Source of the DNA: Bin5 sp022827195
GTDB taxonomy: Bacteria; Chloroflexota; Anaerolineae; Caldilineales; Caldilineaceae
NCBI GenBank assembly: GCA_965208275.1
Contig: OZ242331.1
Location: 3,596,001-3,660,000 of the forward strand
Direction: 5' to 3'
DNA: 64,000 bases
Shown: positions 18,622 through 28,687 of the stretch, piece by piece
How positions within the stretch are numbered: position 1 is the stretch's first letter
Layout of the letters: the number at the start of each line of letters is the position of its first letter
Notes under the pieces: model-generated
Told to the model about the DNA's origin: nothing
The model's database searches: none
Seen by the model: the letters and a program-made list of their open reading frames with translations, nothing else
Position numbers and translations under genes: made by a program

Positions 18622-20190
18622 TTACTGTTCTACGTCCGCTATCGGCACGACGATAAAGTGCGATGCGCCGGTAACGGTCCTGACGATATTCTGGCCGATG
18701 CGGCTGCCGCCCATCACCGAGCGTTCACAGCAGGGGATGATCGACTGCACCTCGTAGCCGCGATACTGGATCTGGCGGATCAGCTCGTCGCGGGCATCCT
18801 GGTCAACGGTATTGGTCAGCTCGTCGAATAGCTGCTTCATTTCGTCGTCGTCGATGCGCGACCGCTGCGCCCAGAAACCGTCGAGGAACTGGTTGCGCAG
18901 ATAGCTCTCGGGCGGACCGCCGTTGTTGCCGGTAACGGCCCAGCCGGCATTGTAGTCGGGCGAATTGGCCATGATGTCCAGCGCGATACCGACCTCCTGG
19001 CCGTCCGCGGTCACCTCCATGTTGAGCTCTTTAAGCTGCTCGGCGAAGACCAGGATGCTCTCGACATAGCCGGGCCGCGGGCCATAGGTCGTCACCGTGA
19101 AGGAGCAGCCGCCGTCCGCCCAGGGCGTGTCCGCCATCAACGCCTTGGCCGCTTCGAGGTCCTGCGCGCCGCCGTTGGGCAGAATGCCGACGTCGAGCGG
19201 CTGGCCGGTGTAGAAGTAGCCTATGACCGGCGGCGAGACGCCCAGAAGGGCGCGTTCATTAATCTCGGAGCGGTCGAGGGCCAGGGAAATTGCCTCGCGC
19301 ACATCGCGATTTGAGAGACAGTGGTCGTCGGGAAGCTGCTGGTTGATGCTCAGGTGGAAGACACCGCCCAGCGCCACGACGAAGGTCTCGACGTCCGGCG
19401 GGAAGGTGGCGCGCGCCTGCGGCGGCAGCTCGTAGACGTAGTCCAACTGGCCGGTGGCCAGCAGCAGCGAGCGCGAGGTCGGATCGGGCACCCAGTGCAG
19501 CTCAAGCTCCTGAACGGCCATCGGGCCGAGCTGGTAGTAGGGATTCTCCATCAGGGTCACGACGGGATCGCCGGGCTCACCCGAGGCGACATAGTAGGGG
19601 CCGGCGCTGACCGGATTGCGGAAGTAGCCATCCGGGTCGGCTTCGATCTGGGCCTGGGGATGAACGGAGAATCCGGTGCGGCCAAACCAGAAGGGCAGCG
19701 ACGGTTCGGGCAGGCTCAGCGTCCAGACGACGGTGCGGTCATCGGTCGCCTCTACGCTGACGACATTGGCGATCGGGCCCTGGTCGGTCGGCGGCGCGTC
19801 CTTGATGCGCTCCCAGGTGAAGACGATGTCCTCAACCGTGACGGGCGTGCCGTCCGAGTACATCAGGTTTTCGCGCAGTGTGAAGGTATAGACGAGGCCG
19901 TCATCGGAAACATCCATCGACTCGGCCAGGTCGGGCTGCGGCACACCGTACTGATCGAAGCGCAGCAGCTGCCCGCTGATCAGCTTGATGGTCGAGCCTT
20001 CCGAGGTCTCGCCGGGCAGGGCCGGGTCGAAATGCGTCAATGCGCCGGGCAGGCCGTAGCGCACCTTCGCCAGCGGCAGCATTGGCCCCGACTCCATCAT
20101 CGGTTCCGCAGTGATTGGCTGGCAGCCGGCCAACAGAATCGCGAAAATGGCTATCGCGAAAATGAACAGTTTGGGCTTATTGGCATCCAT
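18622..20190 (-). CDS. peptide/nickel-type ABC substrate-binding lipoprotein (SBP_bac_5)
   Basis: 522 residues with lipobox AILLAGC after a hydrophobic signal. The SBP family 5 pattern includes YTFTLRENLMYSDGTPVT near 108, VREAISLALDRSEI and the C-terminal domain. Four Cys in the distal part (HCLSN, GGCSF, IIPCCE) are unusual for this family and could form disulfides. It heads the five-gene ABC operon (binding protein, two permeases, two ATPases). Ligand unknown; these receptors also bind glycosides and oligosaccharides. Confidence 0.92.
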   Translation of the reverse strand: MDANKPKLFIFAIAIFAILLAGCQPITAEPMMESGPMLPLAKVRYGLPGALTHFDPALPGETSEGSTIKLISGQLLRFDQYGVPQPDLAESMDVSDDGLVYTFTLRENLMYSDGTPVTVEDIVFTWERIKDAPPTDQGPIANVVSVEATDDRTVVWTLSLPEPSLPFWFGRTGFSVHPQAQIEADPDGYFRNPVSAGPYYVASGEPGDPVVTLMENPYYQLGPMAVQELELHWVPDPTSRSLLLATGQLDYVYELPPQARATFPPDVETFVVALGGVFHLSINQQLPDDHCLSNRDVREAISLALDRSEINERALLGVSPPVIGYFYTGQPLDVGILPNGGAQDLEAAKALMADTPWADGGCSFTVTTYGPRPGYVESILVFAEQLKELNMEVTADGQEVGIALDIMANSPDYNAGWAVTGNNGGPPESYLRNQFLDGFWAQRSRIDDDEMKQLFDELTNTVDQDARDELIRQIQYRGYEVQSIIPCCERSVMGGSRIGQNIVRTVTGASHFIVVPIADVEQ

Positions 20191-20271
20191 CTTCTGACCT
20201 CCGTGAGAAAAGTGTGGTTGATAGCGAGCCGCTCGCGGCCAGTAAGAATTGCGGCCGCCGACCGCTAGGGA

Positions 20272-21303
20272 CTACTCCGCCACCTGTACGGGGCGGTTCG
20301 TCTTCAGAGATTCAACCGCAGCCTCGACCAGCAGCTGCGAGCGATAGCCGTCCTCGACGCTGACCATGGGCGGGTCACCTGCTTCGAGCGACTCGACGAA
20401 GTGGTTCATCTCGCTCGGATAGGCCTCGGCGTACTTGTAGAAGTAGAACTGCGAGCCGTCGGGGGGCCCGGAGAGCAGCCTGTCGTGCAGCGCGCCCGCG
20501 GCCGTGTAGCGGACGAGGCTGGTCTCGGGGCGGTTCTCGGCGCGCAGCATCCCCTTCGCGCCGTGCACTTCCAGCCGCTGGTCGTAGCCGTAGGTCGTGT
20601 GCCAGATATTGTTGATGTTGCACAGCGCGCCGCCGGCGGTCTTGAGCGTCGTCAGCGCGGCGTCGACCTCGCCCAACTCGCCCAGTTCCGGTTCGACCAG
20701 ACAAGAGGCCGAAACGTAGACTTCCACCGGCTCATCGTCGAGCAGAGCGCGGGCCAGGTCGAAGTCATGCACGGTCGACTCTCGCAGCAGCGTGTAGGGA
20801 GCGGTCTTGTAGGTCTCCCGGCTGAGTTCGAGCAGGGTTACCTTGGGATCGCGGTTGGTGAGCATGACCATTTGGACATCGCCGACCTCGCCGGCTTTTA
20901 CTGCCTGGATCAGCGCCAGATGACCCGGCTCGAACCGCTTCATGAAGCCCATGAAGCTGGGCACGCCAGCCCTCCTGACCTCCTCGACCGCGGCGCGGGC
21001 GCCGGGGATGTCCTCGGCAAGCGGCTTTTCGCAGAAGACCGCCTTGCCCGCGCGTGCAGCCGCGACCACCAGCTGCGCGTGGGAACTGGCCGGCGTCGTG
21101 ATGACGACCGCGTCTACTGCGGGGTCGGCCAGGGCGCTTTCGCTGTCGTGCACGGCCAGGGCGCCGTGCTGCGCGGCCAGTTCGTCGGCGGCGTGCGGCA
21201 GAAGGTCGCAGACGCTGTGTATCGTCGCCTTGGGATGCTGCGCCAGGGTGCGCGCGTGCCGTTTCCCCATCTGGCCGGCGCCGAAGATGCAGAATCGGAC
21301 CAT
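20272..21303 (-). CDS. Gfo/Idh/MocA-family oxidoreductase
   Basis: 343 residues. N-terminal Rossmann motif FGAGQMGKRH (7-16), family signature CEKPLAED (Lys-Pro after Glu), and catalytic HDFDLARALL with the family Asp/His pair. Relatives act on myo-inositol, glucose derivatives and other polyols with NAD(P). Its gene lies upstream of the peptide-type ABC operon and downstream of a cupin gene. Heptad repeat units follow the stop on its 3' side (about 20245-20270). Confidence 0.88.
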   Translation of the reverse strand: MVRFCIFGAGQMGKRHARTLAQHPKATIHSVCDLLPHAADELAAQHGALAVHDSESALADPAVDAVVITTPASSHAQLVVAAARAGKAVFCEKPLAEDIPGARAAVEEVRRAGVPSFMGFMKRFEPGHLALIQAVKAGEVGDVQMVMLTNRDPKVTLLELSRETYKTAPYTLLRESTVHDFDLARALLDDEPVEVYVSASCLVEPELGELGEVDAALTTLKTAGGALCNINNIWHTTYGYDQRLEVHGAKGMLRAENRPETSLVRYTAAGALHDRLLSGPPDGSQFYFYKYAEAYPSEMNHFVESLEAGDPPMVSVEDGYRSQLLVEAAVESLKTNRPVQVAE

Positions 21304-21376
21304 TTCACAGTCCCAGTGGCTAGCGGCCGGTGGCTGGCAACCCGCTACGCGTCACTTGTCACCGACCACCTTTTGC

Positions 21377-21796
21377 CTACCAGCTGCTGTCGGGCTGGAT
21401 CTCTCCCCAAGTAGCGAGTTCGTCCCGGATCTCGGGCAGCGTGCTCCAGCCGGCGCCGATCGCCCAGAAGAGGCTGAGCACCTCATCGCCGTCGTTGGAG
21501 ACCGAATGCTCATGCCCCTTGGGCACGAAGACGACGTCGCCTGCCTCCATGCGGTGCTCGACGCCCTCCATGTGCAGGATGCCGCGCCCGGCAATTATGT
21601 AGTAGACCTCGTCCTGCGCCGGATGCACGTCGGAGTGGCCGTGCGTGCCCGGGCGTACCCAGAAGAGGCCTGCGGTGTACTGGTCCGATCCGCACGTGTC
21701 TTCGGTGATCATGACACTGTCGCGCATCGTGCCGTCGGGCGACTGGATCAGGGGGACGTCCGTTACCTTGAACACATACCTCATGCCGTCTGCCAT
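21377..21796 (-). CDS. cupin-domain protein
   Basis: 139 residues, a single beta-barrel. Cupin motif 1 is HSDVHPAQDEVYYIIAGRG (metal ligands His/His/Glu) and motif 2 is VPKGHEHSV (His). Small cupins of this type include sugar isomerases, dioxygenases and storage-like proteins. Next to a Gfo/Idh/MocA oxidoreductase, a sugar or sugar-acid role is plausible but not shown. Confidence 0.8.
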   Translation of the reverse strand: MADGMRYVFKVTDVPLIQSPDGTMRDSVMITEDTCGSDQYTAGLFWVRPGTHGHSDVHPAQDEVYYIIAGRGILHMEGVEHRMEAGDVVFVPKGHEHSVSNDGDEVLSLFWAIGAGWSTLPEIRDELATWGEIQPDSSW

Positions 21797-21868
21797 GGCT
21801 TTCTTCTCCTTTCGAGATGAGTAATAGGTCGATGACCGCTTGACGAATGCCTATCCGAATCGAACTGA

Positions 21869-22828
21869 CTACTGCGGGCCGCTCTGATGGGAATCGCTGT
21901 CAGACTGGGCAAGAAGACGCCGAACTTCGGGCATTCGTTCGATTGTTTCGTGGTCGAACGGCGCTCGCAGGCTGAGCAGAATGTGCTTAAATCCGATTTC
22001 GGCGTGCGCCCTAAATGCCTGGGCAACGGTGTCAGGTGGTCCCGCGGCCAGGATCGATGGCTCGTAGCCCTCCAATCCGTGGTAGCGCAATGATGCCTCC
22101 AGCACGCGAAGCGCCTCGTCGGGATCGTCCCGAATTGTAACCCACTTGCTCGCCAATCGCTCAATGGTGTCCGGATCCCGCCCTACGGCCGCGCAATGGG
22201 CGCGCAAGACAGCGTCGCTGGCCTGAATCTGCTCAAGCGAGCCGAGCTGAGTGTGCCACATATCGGCGTACATTGCGACCGTGCGCAACGTTTTGCGGCG
22301 GCCCTGGCCCCCGATCAGAATGGGCACTCGCTGTTGCAGCGGCCGCGGGAACTGCTCCGCCTCCTGCATATTGTAGAAGCGGCCGCGGTGGGTCACTTTC
22401 TCGCCGTCGAGCAGGCGGCGAATTAGGGGTACGGCTTCGTGGAGCCGGTCCAGCCGTTCGCCCGCGCCGGCGCCAAAGTCGATTCCGAACATATGGTGCT
22501 CGTGGGCGTGCCATGCTCCGCCCAGGCCGAGGACGGCCCGCCCGCCGGTGATGTGGTCAACCGTCGTTGCCAGTTTCGCCACCAGACCGGGGTTACGAAA
22601 GGTGATCGCGCCCACCAGAGTGCCGATTGTCGCCCGCTCTGTCAGCGCGCCGAGGCTGGCGATGGTTGCCCAGGCTTCGAAGATCGGATTGTGCCACGGG
22701 CCAACCGGACAAATAAGATGGTCGGATACCCAGAGAGAGTCGAATCCGGCCCGGTCCGCCGCGATTGCGGCAGCGCGCAGGGCCGGCCAATCGGTCTGCT
22801 GCGCCCAGAGAAGGGCGCCGATCTTCAT
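21869..22828 (-). CDS. LLM-class flavin-dependent (F420/FMN) oxidoreductase
   Basis: 319 residues from ATG 22828 (GAGGAGG is 8 bases upstream; ATG 22834 is too close). Luciferase-like TIM barrel: N-terminal GALLWAQQTDW, DHLICPVGPW, TVDHITGGRAVLGLGGAW and PILIGGQGRRKTL are all typical of the group that uses F420 or FMN. Reaction unknown; family members include monooxygenases and F420-dependent dehydrogenases. Confidence 0.85.
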   Translation of the reverse strand: MKIGALLWAQQTDWPALRAAAIAADRAGFDSLWVSDHLICPVGPWHNPIFEAWATIASLGALTERATIGTLVGAITFRNPGLVAKLATTVDHITGGRAVLGLGGAWHAHEHHMFGIDFGAGAGERLDRLHEAVPLIRRLLDGEKVTHRGRFYNMQEAEQFPRPLQQRVPILIGGQGRRKTLRTVAMYADMWHTQLGSLEQIQASDAVLRAHCAAVGRDPDTIERLASKWVTIRDDPDEALRVLEASLRYHGLEGYEPSILAAGPPDTVAQAFRAHAEIGFKHILLSLRAPFDHETIERMPEVRRLLAQSDSDSHQSGPQ

Positions 22829-22885
22829 CTGCATCCCCTCCTCGAAACAACGGACTGTGTACGGCGCGGGCCGTCGGCGCTTGTG

Positions 22886-23944
22886 TCAGGCGATGCCTGC
22901 TGCCGGCGACGCTTGCAACTCGGCAAAGTGGCAGGCGCTCGGATGGCCGTGGTCAAACCGATCGATCAGCTGCGGCCGGTCCTGGCTGCAGACCGGCTCG
23001 GCCTTCCAGCAGCGGGTCCGGAACGTGCAGCCCGAAGGCGGATCAACTGGGCTCGGCAGCTCACCCTCAAGCACGATCCGCTTCCTCTCCTTGCGGCCGA
23101 CCGGATTGGGCACCGGAACGGCCGAGAGCAGGGCCTGCGTATAGGGGTGCGTTGGCCGCACGTAGATCTCTTCTTCGTCGCCGACTTCGACGATGCGACC
23201 CAAATGCATGACCGCGACGCGGTCGGAGATTTGCCGTACAACCGCCAGATCGTGGGCGATGAAGATGTAGGAAAGGCCCAGGTCGGCCTGGAGCTCGGCC
23301 AACAGGTTGATGACCTGGGCCTGCACCGAAACGTCGAGCGCGGAGACCGGTTCGTCGCAGATGATCAGCTCCGGCTGCAGGGCGAGGGCGCGGGCGATGC
23401 CGATGCGCTGGCGCTGCCCGCCGGAAAACTCGTGGGGATAGCGGCGGGCGTCGGTCGGCTGCAGCCCGACGCGCTCGAGCAACGCGCTGACTCTTACGCC
23501 CTGTTCTTCCTTCGGCACGATGCCGGGGTGCACGACCCACGGTTCGGCGACGATCTGGCCCACTTCCATACGCGGATTCAGCGATGCGAAGGGGTCCTGG
23601 AAGACCATCTGTATCTCGCGGCGCAGGGCCTGCACGGAGGCTTTCGACAGGGTGAAGAGATCCCGGCCCTTGAAATAGGCTGCTCCGCCGGTCGGTTCCT
23701 CCAGGCGCATCAGTGTCCTGGCTATGGTGGATTTGCCGCAGCCTGTCTCACCCACCAGCCCAAGTGTTTCGCCCCGGTGCAGGTTAAAGCTTACGCCGTC
23801 GACCGCCTTGATCGTTCCCCGCCGGGCGCCCAGAAAACCCTTTCGCTCGATGGGATAGTGCTTTACCAGGTCCTTGACGCTGAGCAGAGGCCCCTCTGGC
23901 TGTTCTTGCATGCCGGAGGCCGATTCGCCGCTGTCAATTGTCAT
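22886..23944 (-). CDS. oligopeptide-type ABC transporter ATP-binding protein (OppF)
   Basis: 352 residues with Walker A GETGCGKST, SGGQRQR, Walker B ELIICDEPVSALD and the C-terminal oligopeptide extension (GCTFRTRCWKAEPVC). The start ATG 23944 lies within the end of the upstream fusion gene (11-base overlap), so translation is probably coupled. Together with the fusion protein it supplies the second nucleotide-binding domain of this importer. Confidence 0.92.
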   Translation of the reverse strand: MTIDSGESASGMQEQPEGPLLSVKDLVKHYPIERKGFLGARRGTIKAVDGVSFNLHRGETLGLVGETGCGKSTIARTLMRLEEPTGGAAYFKGRDLFTLSKASVQALRREIQMVFQDPFASLNPRMEVGQIVAEPWVVHPGIVPKEEQGVRVSALLERVGLQPTDARRYPHEFSGGQRQRIGIARALALQPELIICDEPVSALDVSVQAQVINLLAELQADLGLSYIFIAHDLAVVRQISDRVAVMHLGRIVEVGDEEEIYVRPTHPYTQALLSAVPVPNPVGRKERKRIVLEGELPSPVDPPSGCTFRTRCWKAEPVCSQDRPQLIDRFDHGHPSACHFAELQASPAAGIA

Positions 23945-25961
23945 GCAAAAGATCCTCGAAACGGTGGCAGGCGGCGCTGCGCTCCTGCGAAACCGGGTAC
24001 AGCGGCGGCGGTTCGACCGAGCAGCGGTCGATCACGTAGGCGCAGCGGGGATGGAAGGGACAGCCGGACGGGATCAGGCGCAGATTGGGCGGCGCGCCGC
24101 TGATCTGCTGCAGAGAGTCCAGCTTCTGATCGACGCGCGGCACGGATTCCAGGAGACCCTTTGTGTAGGGATGAGCCGGACGGTTGTAGATCTCCTCGAT
24201 CGGGCCTGTCTCAACAATTTTGCCAGCATACATCACAGCAACTCTGTCGGCAACGTCGGCTACGACGCCCAGATCGTGGGTGATGAGGATCAGACCCATG
24301 CCGGTCTCCTGCTGGAGCTCGGCGAGCAACTCCATAATCTGGGCCTGGATGGTGACGTCCAGAGCGGTTGTGGGCTCGTCGGCGATGAGCAGGTCGGGGT
24401 CCAGTGCGATGGCAGAGGCGATCATCACGCGCTGGCGCATACCGCCGGAGAACTGGTGCGGGTAGTCGTGCACACGTTCGCGCGCGGATGGAATGCGCAC
24501 GCGGTCCATCAGCTCGATGGCTTTGGCTGTGGCTTCGCGTTTGGACGTGCCGCGATGCTCCTGGAACATGGCGGCGATCTGTGAGCCGACCGTGTAAGCC
24601 GGGTTGAGTGCGCTCAAAGGGTCCTGGAAGATCATCGCGATCCTCTCGCCGCAGAGGCGCCGGCGCCGCGCCGGCTGGACCTGCAGCAGGTCGACGCCGT
24701 CAAAGAGGACCGAGCCGCCGGTCACGAACGCGGGCGGGCTGTCGAGAATACCGATGACGGCTTCGGCGCTGACCGTCTTGCCCGAGCCTGACTCGCCCAG
24801 AATGGCGAGGGTTTGACCGCGGTCCAGCGTGTAGCTGATTCCATTGACCGCGTTGAGCGTGCCTTCGGGCGTGCGGAAATTGACGCGCAGGCCGTTCACT
24901 TCGAGCAGATGGCGGCCTTTGGCGGCTGGCGTGTGCGGCGGCTCGGACATTTCGATGCTGTCACTGTGGACAGGGGCAACCGGCGCGTCCGTCGCGCTGC
25001 CCGGCCCGGGCGGGCTGGCGAACCAGCGCCAGCGCTGCACGGGATCGCTGACCATGCGCAGCCAGGCTGCGGAGAGATTGAGCGAAAGGGCGGTCAATAG
25101 GATGGCGAGGCCGGGAAAGGTGATCAGCCACGGTGCGCTGGTAATGTAGTCTCGGCCCTCGGCGACCATGCGGCCCCAGGTGGGTGCGGGCGGCTGGATT
25201 CCCATGCCCAGGAAACTCAGGCCGGCCTCGGCGAGGATCACGATTGCGATTTCGAGTGTCGCCAGCACCAGGATCGGCGATGCCAGGTTGGGCAGGATGT
25301 GGCGGAAGATGATGCGGCTGTCGCTGCAGCCGATCGTTTGTGCGCCCTCGACGAAGGGCTGCTCGCGAAACGAAAGCGTGAGGCCGCGGGTCACGCGCGC
25401 GTAGATCATCCAGCGCGTCAGGGCAAAGACGATGACCAGGTTCCAGAAGCCGGTGCCGACGAGGAAGAGGATGAAGAGCGCCAGCAGCAGACCCGGAATG
25501 CCCAGGAGAACATCGACGCCGCGCATGACAAGGTCGTCGAGCCAGCCGCGATGGTAGCCGGCCATCAGGCCCAGCAGGATGCCGATCGTGCCCGAAGCCA
25601 GAACGCTGGCAAGGCCGACGGCGAGCGAGACGCGCGCGCCGTGTATCAGGCGGCTGAACAGGTCGCGGCCGAGCGGATCAGCGCCGAGGATATATCGAAA
25701 ACCTTCTGCCTCGGCGGCGGGCATGGACATCGGCGGCAAATTGCGCGAGCGCAGATTCTGGTCGAGGGGATCGTGGGGCGCGAGAAAGTCGGCTCCCACT
25801 GAGGCCACGAAGAGCGCAGCAAGGAAGATGAGCGGGAAGAGCATCAGCTTGTCGCGCCAGAGCGCGCGCAGCAGCTTGCGCGCGGTTATGCCGCGCGCAG
25901 CTTCAAATGGGTCTGGCACCGCGGGGCCGTCGCCGGCGGTCATCTGATTCGAAGCTGTCAC
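23934..25961 (-). CDS. fused DppC-type permease and OppD-type ATPase
   Basis: 675 residues. Residues ~30-305 are a DppC permease (GADPLGRDLFSRL near 95, EAA loop near 205-225). A 40-residue Pro/Ala-rich linker follows. Residues ~351-675 form an OppD ATPase with Walker A GESGSGKT (389-396), FSGGMRQR, LLIADEPTTALD and the Cys-rich end (SGCPFHPRCAYVIDRC). There is no stop or frame change between the halves. The fusion ties channel and ATPase covalently and leaves the operon with four genes for a five-domain importer. Such permease/ATPase fusions are known but uncommon. Start GTG with AAGGA upstream. Confidence 0.93.
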   Translation of the reverse strand: MTASNQMTAGDGPAVPDPFEAARGITARKLLRALWRDKLMLFPLIFLAALFVASVGADFLAPHDPLDQNLRSRNLPPMSMPAAEAEGFRYILGADPLGRDLFSRLIHGARVSLAVGLASVLASGTIGILLGLMAGYHRGWLDDLVMRGVDVLLGIPGLLLALFILFLVGTGFWNLVIVFALTRWMIYARVTRGLTLSFREQPFVEGAQTIGCSDSRIIFRHILPNLASPILVLATLEIAIVILAEAGLSFLGMGIQPPAPTWGRMVAEGRDYITSAPWLITFPGLAILLTALSLNLSAAWLRMVSDPVQRWRWFASPPGPGSATDAPVAPVHSDSIEMSEPPHTPAAKGRHLLEVNGLRVNFRTPEGTLNAVNGISYTLDRGQTLAILGESGSGKTVSAEAVIGILDSPPAFVTGGSVLFDGVDLLQVQPARRRRLCGERIAMIFQDPLSALNPAYTVGSQIAAMFQEHRGTSKREATAKAIELMDRVRIPSARERVHDYPHQFSGGMRQRVMIASAIALDPDLLIADEPTTALDVTIQAQIMELLAELQQETGMGLILITHDLGVVADVADRVAVMYAGKIVETGPIEEIYNRPAHPYTKGLLESVPRVDQKLDSLQQISGAPPNLRLIPSGCPFHPRCAYVIDRCSVEPPPLYPVSQERSAACHRFEDLLHDN

Positions 25962-25973
25962 TCGTATCCTTCT

Positions 25974-26891
25974 TTAGCCGAAACGCACCTTCGGGTCCAG
26001 GTAGGAGTAGGTAAGGTCAACCAGCAGATTGGTGACGATAATCATGACCGCCACGACAAAGACGAGTGCCTCGATCAGCGGCAGGTCGCGATTTGTCACT
26101 GCCGAGACGATGAGGAGGCCCAGGCCGGGCCAGGCGAATACGGTCTCGACGACGACTGCACCGTTGAGCGTGGAGATCGCCTCGTCGCCGGAGAGAGTGA
26201 TGATAGGAATAAAAGCGTTCTTGAGCGCCTGGCCGAGGACAATTCTGCGCTCTTTGAAGCCCTTGGCGCGCGCGGTCTTGATGTAAGGCCTGCTCAGCTG
26301 ATCGAGCATAGCGCTGCGGGTTACCTGTGCGACGCGGCCGAGCGGCCTGAGCGACAGGGTCAGGGCGGGCAGGATGATGAACTTCAACGAGCCGGAGCCG
26401 GACGTTGGCAGCAATCGCAGCTGAACGGCGAAGAGGAGGATCAGCATCAGCCCAATCCAGAAGTCGACGGCGGAGGCGCCGGTCAGAGAGATGACGTTGA
26501 CCGCTTTGTCCACGGGTGAACCGGGCCTCCAGGCGGCGAGCGAGCCCAGCAGCATGGCCAGAGGCAGCGCGAACAGCATGGTCACGCCGGCGAGCTTGAG
26601 GGTGGCGGGAAGCCGTTCCAACGCCATCGGCAGCGCCGGTCTGAGCTGCCACCACGAGTTGCCGAAATCGCCGGAGAGGACGCCGCGTGCATAGCGCCCG
26701 AACTGGACGAGGGGCGGCTGGTCGTAGCCGAAGCGCTTCTCGAGCGTTTTGACATCGTCGGCGCGCGCTTCCGGGCCCAGGATAAGGACGGCCGGATTGC
26801 CGATGACGCGTCCTGCAAAGAAGACGAGGGTCAGGACAACCACGAGGACGAAGAGCGACTGGACCAGTCGACGTGCCACGTAGCGGGCCAT
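25974..26891 (-). CDS. ABC transporter permease, DppB type
   Basis: 305 residues with six predicted helices. It starts MARYVARRLVQSLFVLVVV and has the family loop FGRYARGVLSGDFGNSW and an EAA segment (ARAKGFKERRIVLGQALKN). It is 12 bases upstream of the fusion gene in the same operon. Confidence 0.92.
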   Translation of the reverse strand: MARYVARRLVQSLFVLVVVLTLVFFAGRVIGNPAVLILGPEARADDVKTLEKRFGYDQPPLVQFGRYARGVLSGDFGNSWWQLRPALPMALERLPATLKLAGVTMLFALPLAMLLGSLAAWRPGSPVDKAVNVISLTGASAVDFWIGLMLILLFAVQLRLLPTSGSGSLKFIILPALTLSLRPLGRVAQVTRSAMLDQLSRPYIKTARAKGFKERRIVLGQALKNAFIPIITLSGDEAISTLNGAVVVETVFAWPGLGLLIVSAVTNRDLPLIEALVFVVAVMIIVTNLLVDLTYSYLDPKVRFG

Positions 26892-27085
26892 TCAGACACT
26901 CCTTACAAATCAGGAGAGAAGGAAGAGGAGAGGAGAGAGAACTGCCTATTGCCTCTTTCCCACTCCTCTCTTGACGATCGGTGGACAGTGGAGGCCGCTC
27001 ACCCCGAAGTCAGAGGATCCGAGCGAACGGCTTCCACATGCTGCAGTACAACTCTTACCAATTCTGAGTTTGTCGTACGCGGCTC

Positions 27086-28687
27086 TCAGTCGCAGGTATT
27101 GTCCATGTCCTTTGCCAGCGCGCGATGGCCGAGCGGAACGACCCAGTTCAGGCAATCGCTGACAGCATAGGAGAGGTCCAGGTGCGCGACCGCGCCGGAA
27201 TAGACCTGATCATGGACATATTGGGCGATATCCTGCAGGGCCTGATCGCGCTCTGCGCCGATCAGCGGTTCGGCGGCTTCGCGCATCACATCCAACTCGG
27301 GGAAGCAGCCGGTCGCGAACGGGCTTTCGCAGGAGAGATGGCCCTTGAGCGAGAGGGCGTAGTCGTACAGCTCATTGCCGTGCGGGCCTACGAAGAAGTA
27401 GCGGCCGCGTCCAGGCGGGGGCCGCTTGCCGACCTTCTCAATGAAGGGTTCCAGTTCGGACACCTCGAGCACGACATTGAGACCGAGCTCCTGCAAGTAG
27501 GCGTTGACGGCCTGGTGCAGTTCTTCGCTGCGTGAAAACCAGCCGATCAGACTGACGTTAATGAACTCGGTCTCATAGACGGGCACGCCGTCAGCCGCGG
27601 CCTCGTCCAGAAGCTGCTTGGCGCGCTCCGGATCGTAGCCGTATGGCTCGATGCTCTCGTTGTGCCCGGTGGCGGAGGGGCCGACCATCTGACGGGCAAT
27701 GGTCGCTTGGCCGCCCAGAATCGTGTCGAGAATGGTATCGTAGTCGACCGCCAGCTGGAATGCCAGCCTGACCCGCTGGTCGCCGAAGGCGGTGCCTTCG
27801 CGCGGGGGTTCGAGGTCCATGCGCATAAACAGGGTTTCGACGCTGACCTCACTGCGGCAGCCGATACCCTCGGTGGCTTCAGCCTCCAGGCAGCTCTCGG
27901 CCGAAACCCACTGGGCGATGTCGACCTCACCGGTCTTCACCTGCGCCAGCCGGACGGCGTCCTCGGGGCGATAGAGAAAGACAACCTCGTCGAAGTTGAT
28001 CGCGCCGCGCGCGCCCTGGTCAGGGTCGAGCCCCCACCAGTCGTGATTGGCTTCGAGGATCAGCGCGTCGCCGGCGATGAAATCCTTGAACTTATACGGG
28101 CCGGTGCCGATGGGAACGAGCGCATACTGGTCCGGCTCCTCGAGAAGCTGCTTCATCGATGAGATGCCCTGAAGGTGCATGCGGTTGGGGAGGATCGGAT
28201 CGGGGGAGGCGGTCATCACGTGGACCGTAAATTCGTCGACGGCCTCGGCCGTGATCTGCGGCCCCATGAAGCCGCGCACCTGGAAGGCGTTCTCCTCGCT
28301 CCACTGATGGTTTACGGCGTAGGCGACGGCCTCGGCGTTCAGGGGCGAGCCATCGTGGAAGCTGACGCCTTCGCGAATTGTGAAGCTCCATGTGAGCTCG
28401 TCGAGCTGCTCGAAGGAGGTGGCAAGTTCGGGGATCAACTCATTCGAGACAGGATCGCGGTCCAAAAGCACCTCGATCACATTGCGCAGGCCGGGCGACT
28501 GTACCTCGTCATAGGCATTGAACGCCTCCATGGTGCGCCACTCTCTGATGGCGGCGTAGGTGAAGGTCTTCTTCTCGGCGGCCATTTCGCCGTCCGAAGC
28601 GGGCGCTGCGGCAGGCAGGCAGGCGCCCAGTAGAAGGACGAATGCCAAGAGGGCACATACAAGAAACCTTCCTTTGGTCTGAGTCAT
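27086..28687 (-). CDS. peptide/nickel-type ABC substrate-binding lipoprotein (SBP_bac_5)
   Basis: 533 residues from ATG 28687 (AAGGAGG upstream; an open frame reaches 28756). Lipobox VLLLGAC. Family features include WSFTIREGVSFHDGSPLNAE and RLAFQLAVDYDTILDTILG. It heads the importer operon with DppB, the fused permease/ATPase and OppF. The 194-nt gap after it contains a loose GAGAGGAG/CTCCTCTC stem but no strong terminator. Confidence 0.9.
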   Translation of the reverse strand: MTQTKGRFLVCALLAFVLLLGACLPAAAPASDGEMAAEKKTFTYAAIREWRTMEAFNAYDEVQSPGLRNVIEVLLDRDPVSNELIPELATSFEQLDELTWSFTIREGVSFHDGSPLNAEAVAYAVNHQWSEENAFQVRGFMGPQITAEAVDEFTVHVMTASPDPILPNRMHLQGISSMKQLLEEPDQYALVPIGTGPYKFKDFIAGDALILEANHDWWGLDPDQGARGAINFDEVVFLYRPEDAVRLAQVKTGEVDIAQWVSAESCLEAEATEGIGCRSEVSVETLFMRMDLEPPREGTAFGDQRVRLAFQLAVDYDTILDTILGGQATIARQMVGPSATGHNESIEPYGYDPERAKQLLDEAAADGVPVYETEFINVSLIGWFSRSEELHQAVNAYLQELGLNVVLEVSELEPFIEKVGKRPPPGRGRYFFVGPHGNELYDYALSLKGHLSCESPFATGCFPELDVMREAAEPLIGAERDQALQDIAQYVHDQVYSGAVAHLDLSYAVSDCLNWVVPLGHRALAKDMDNTCD

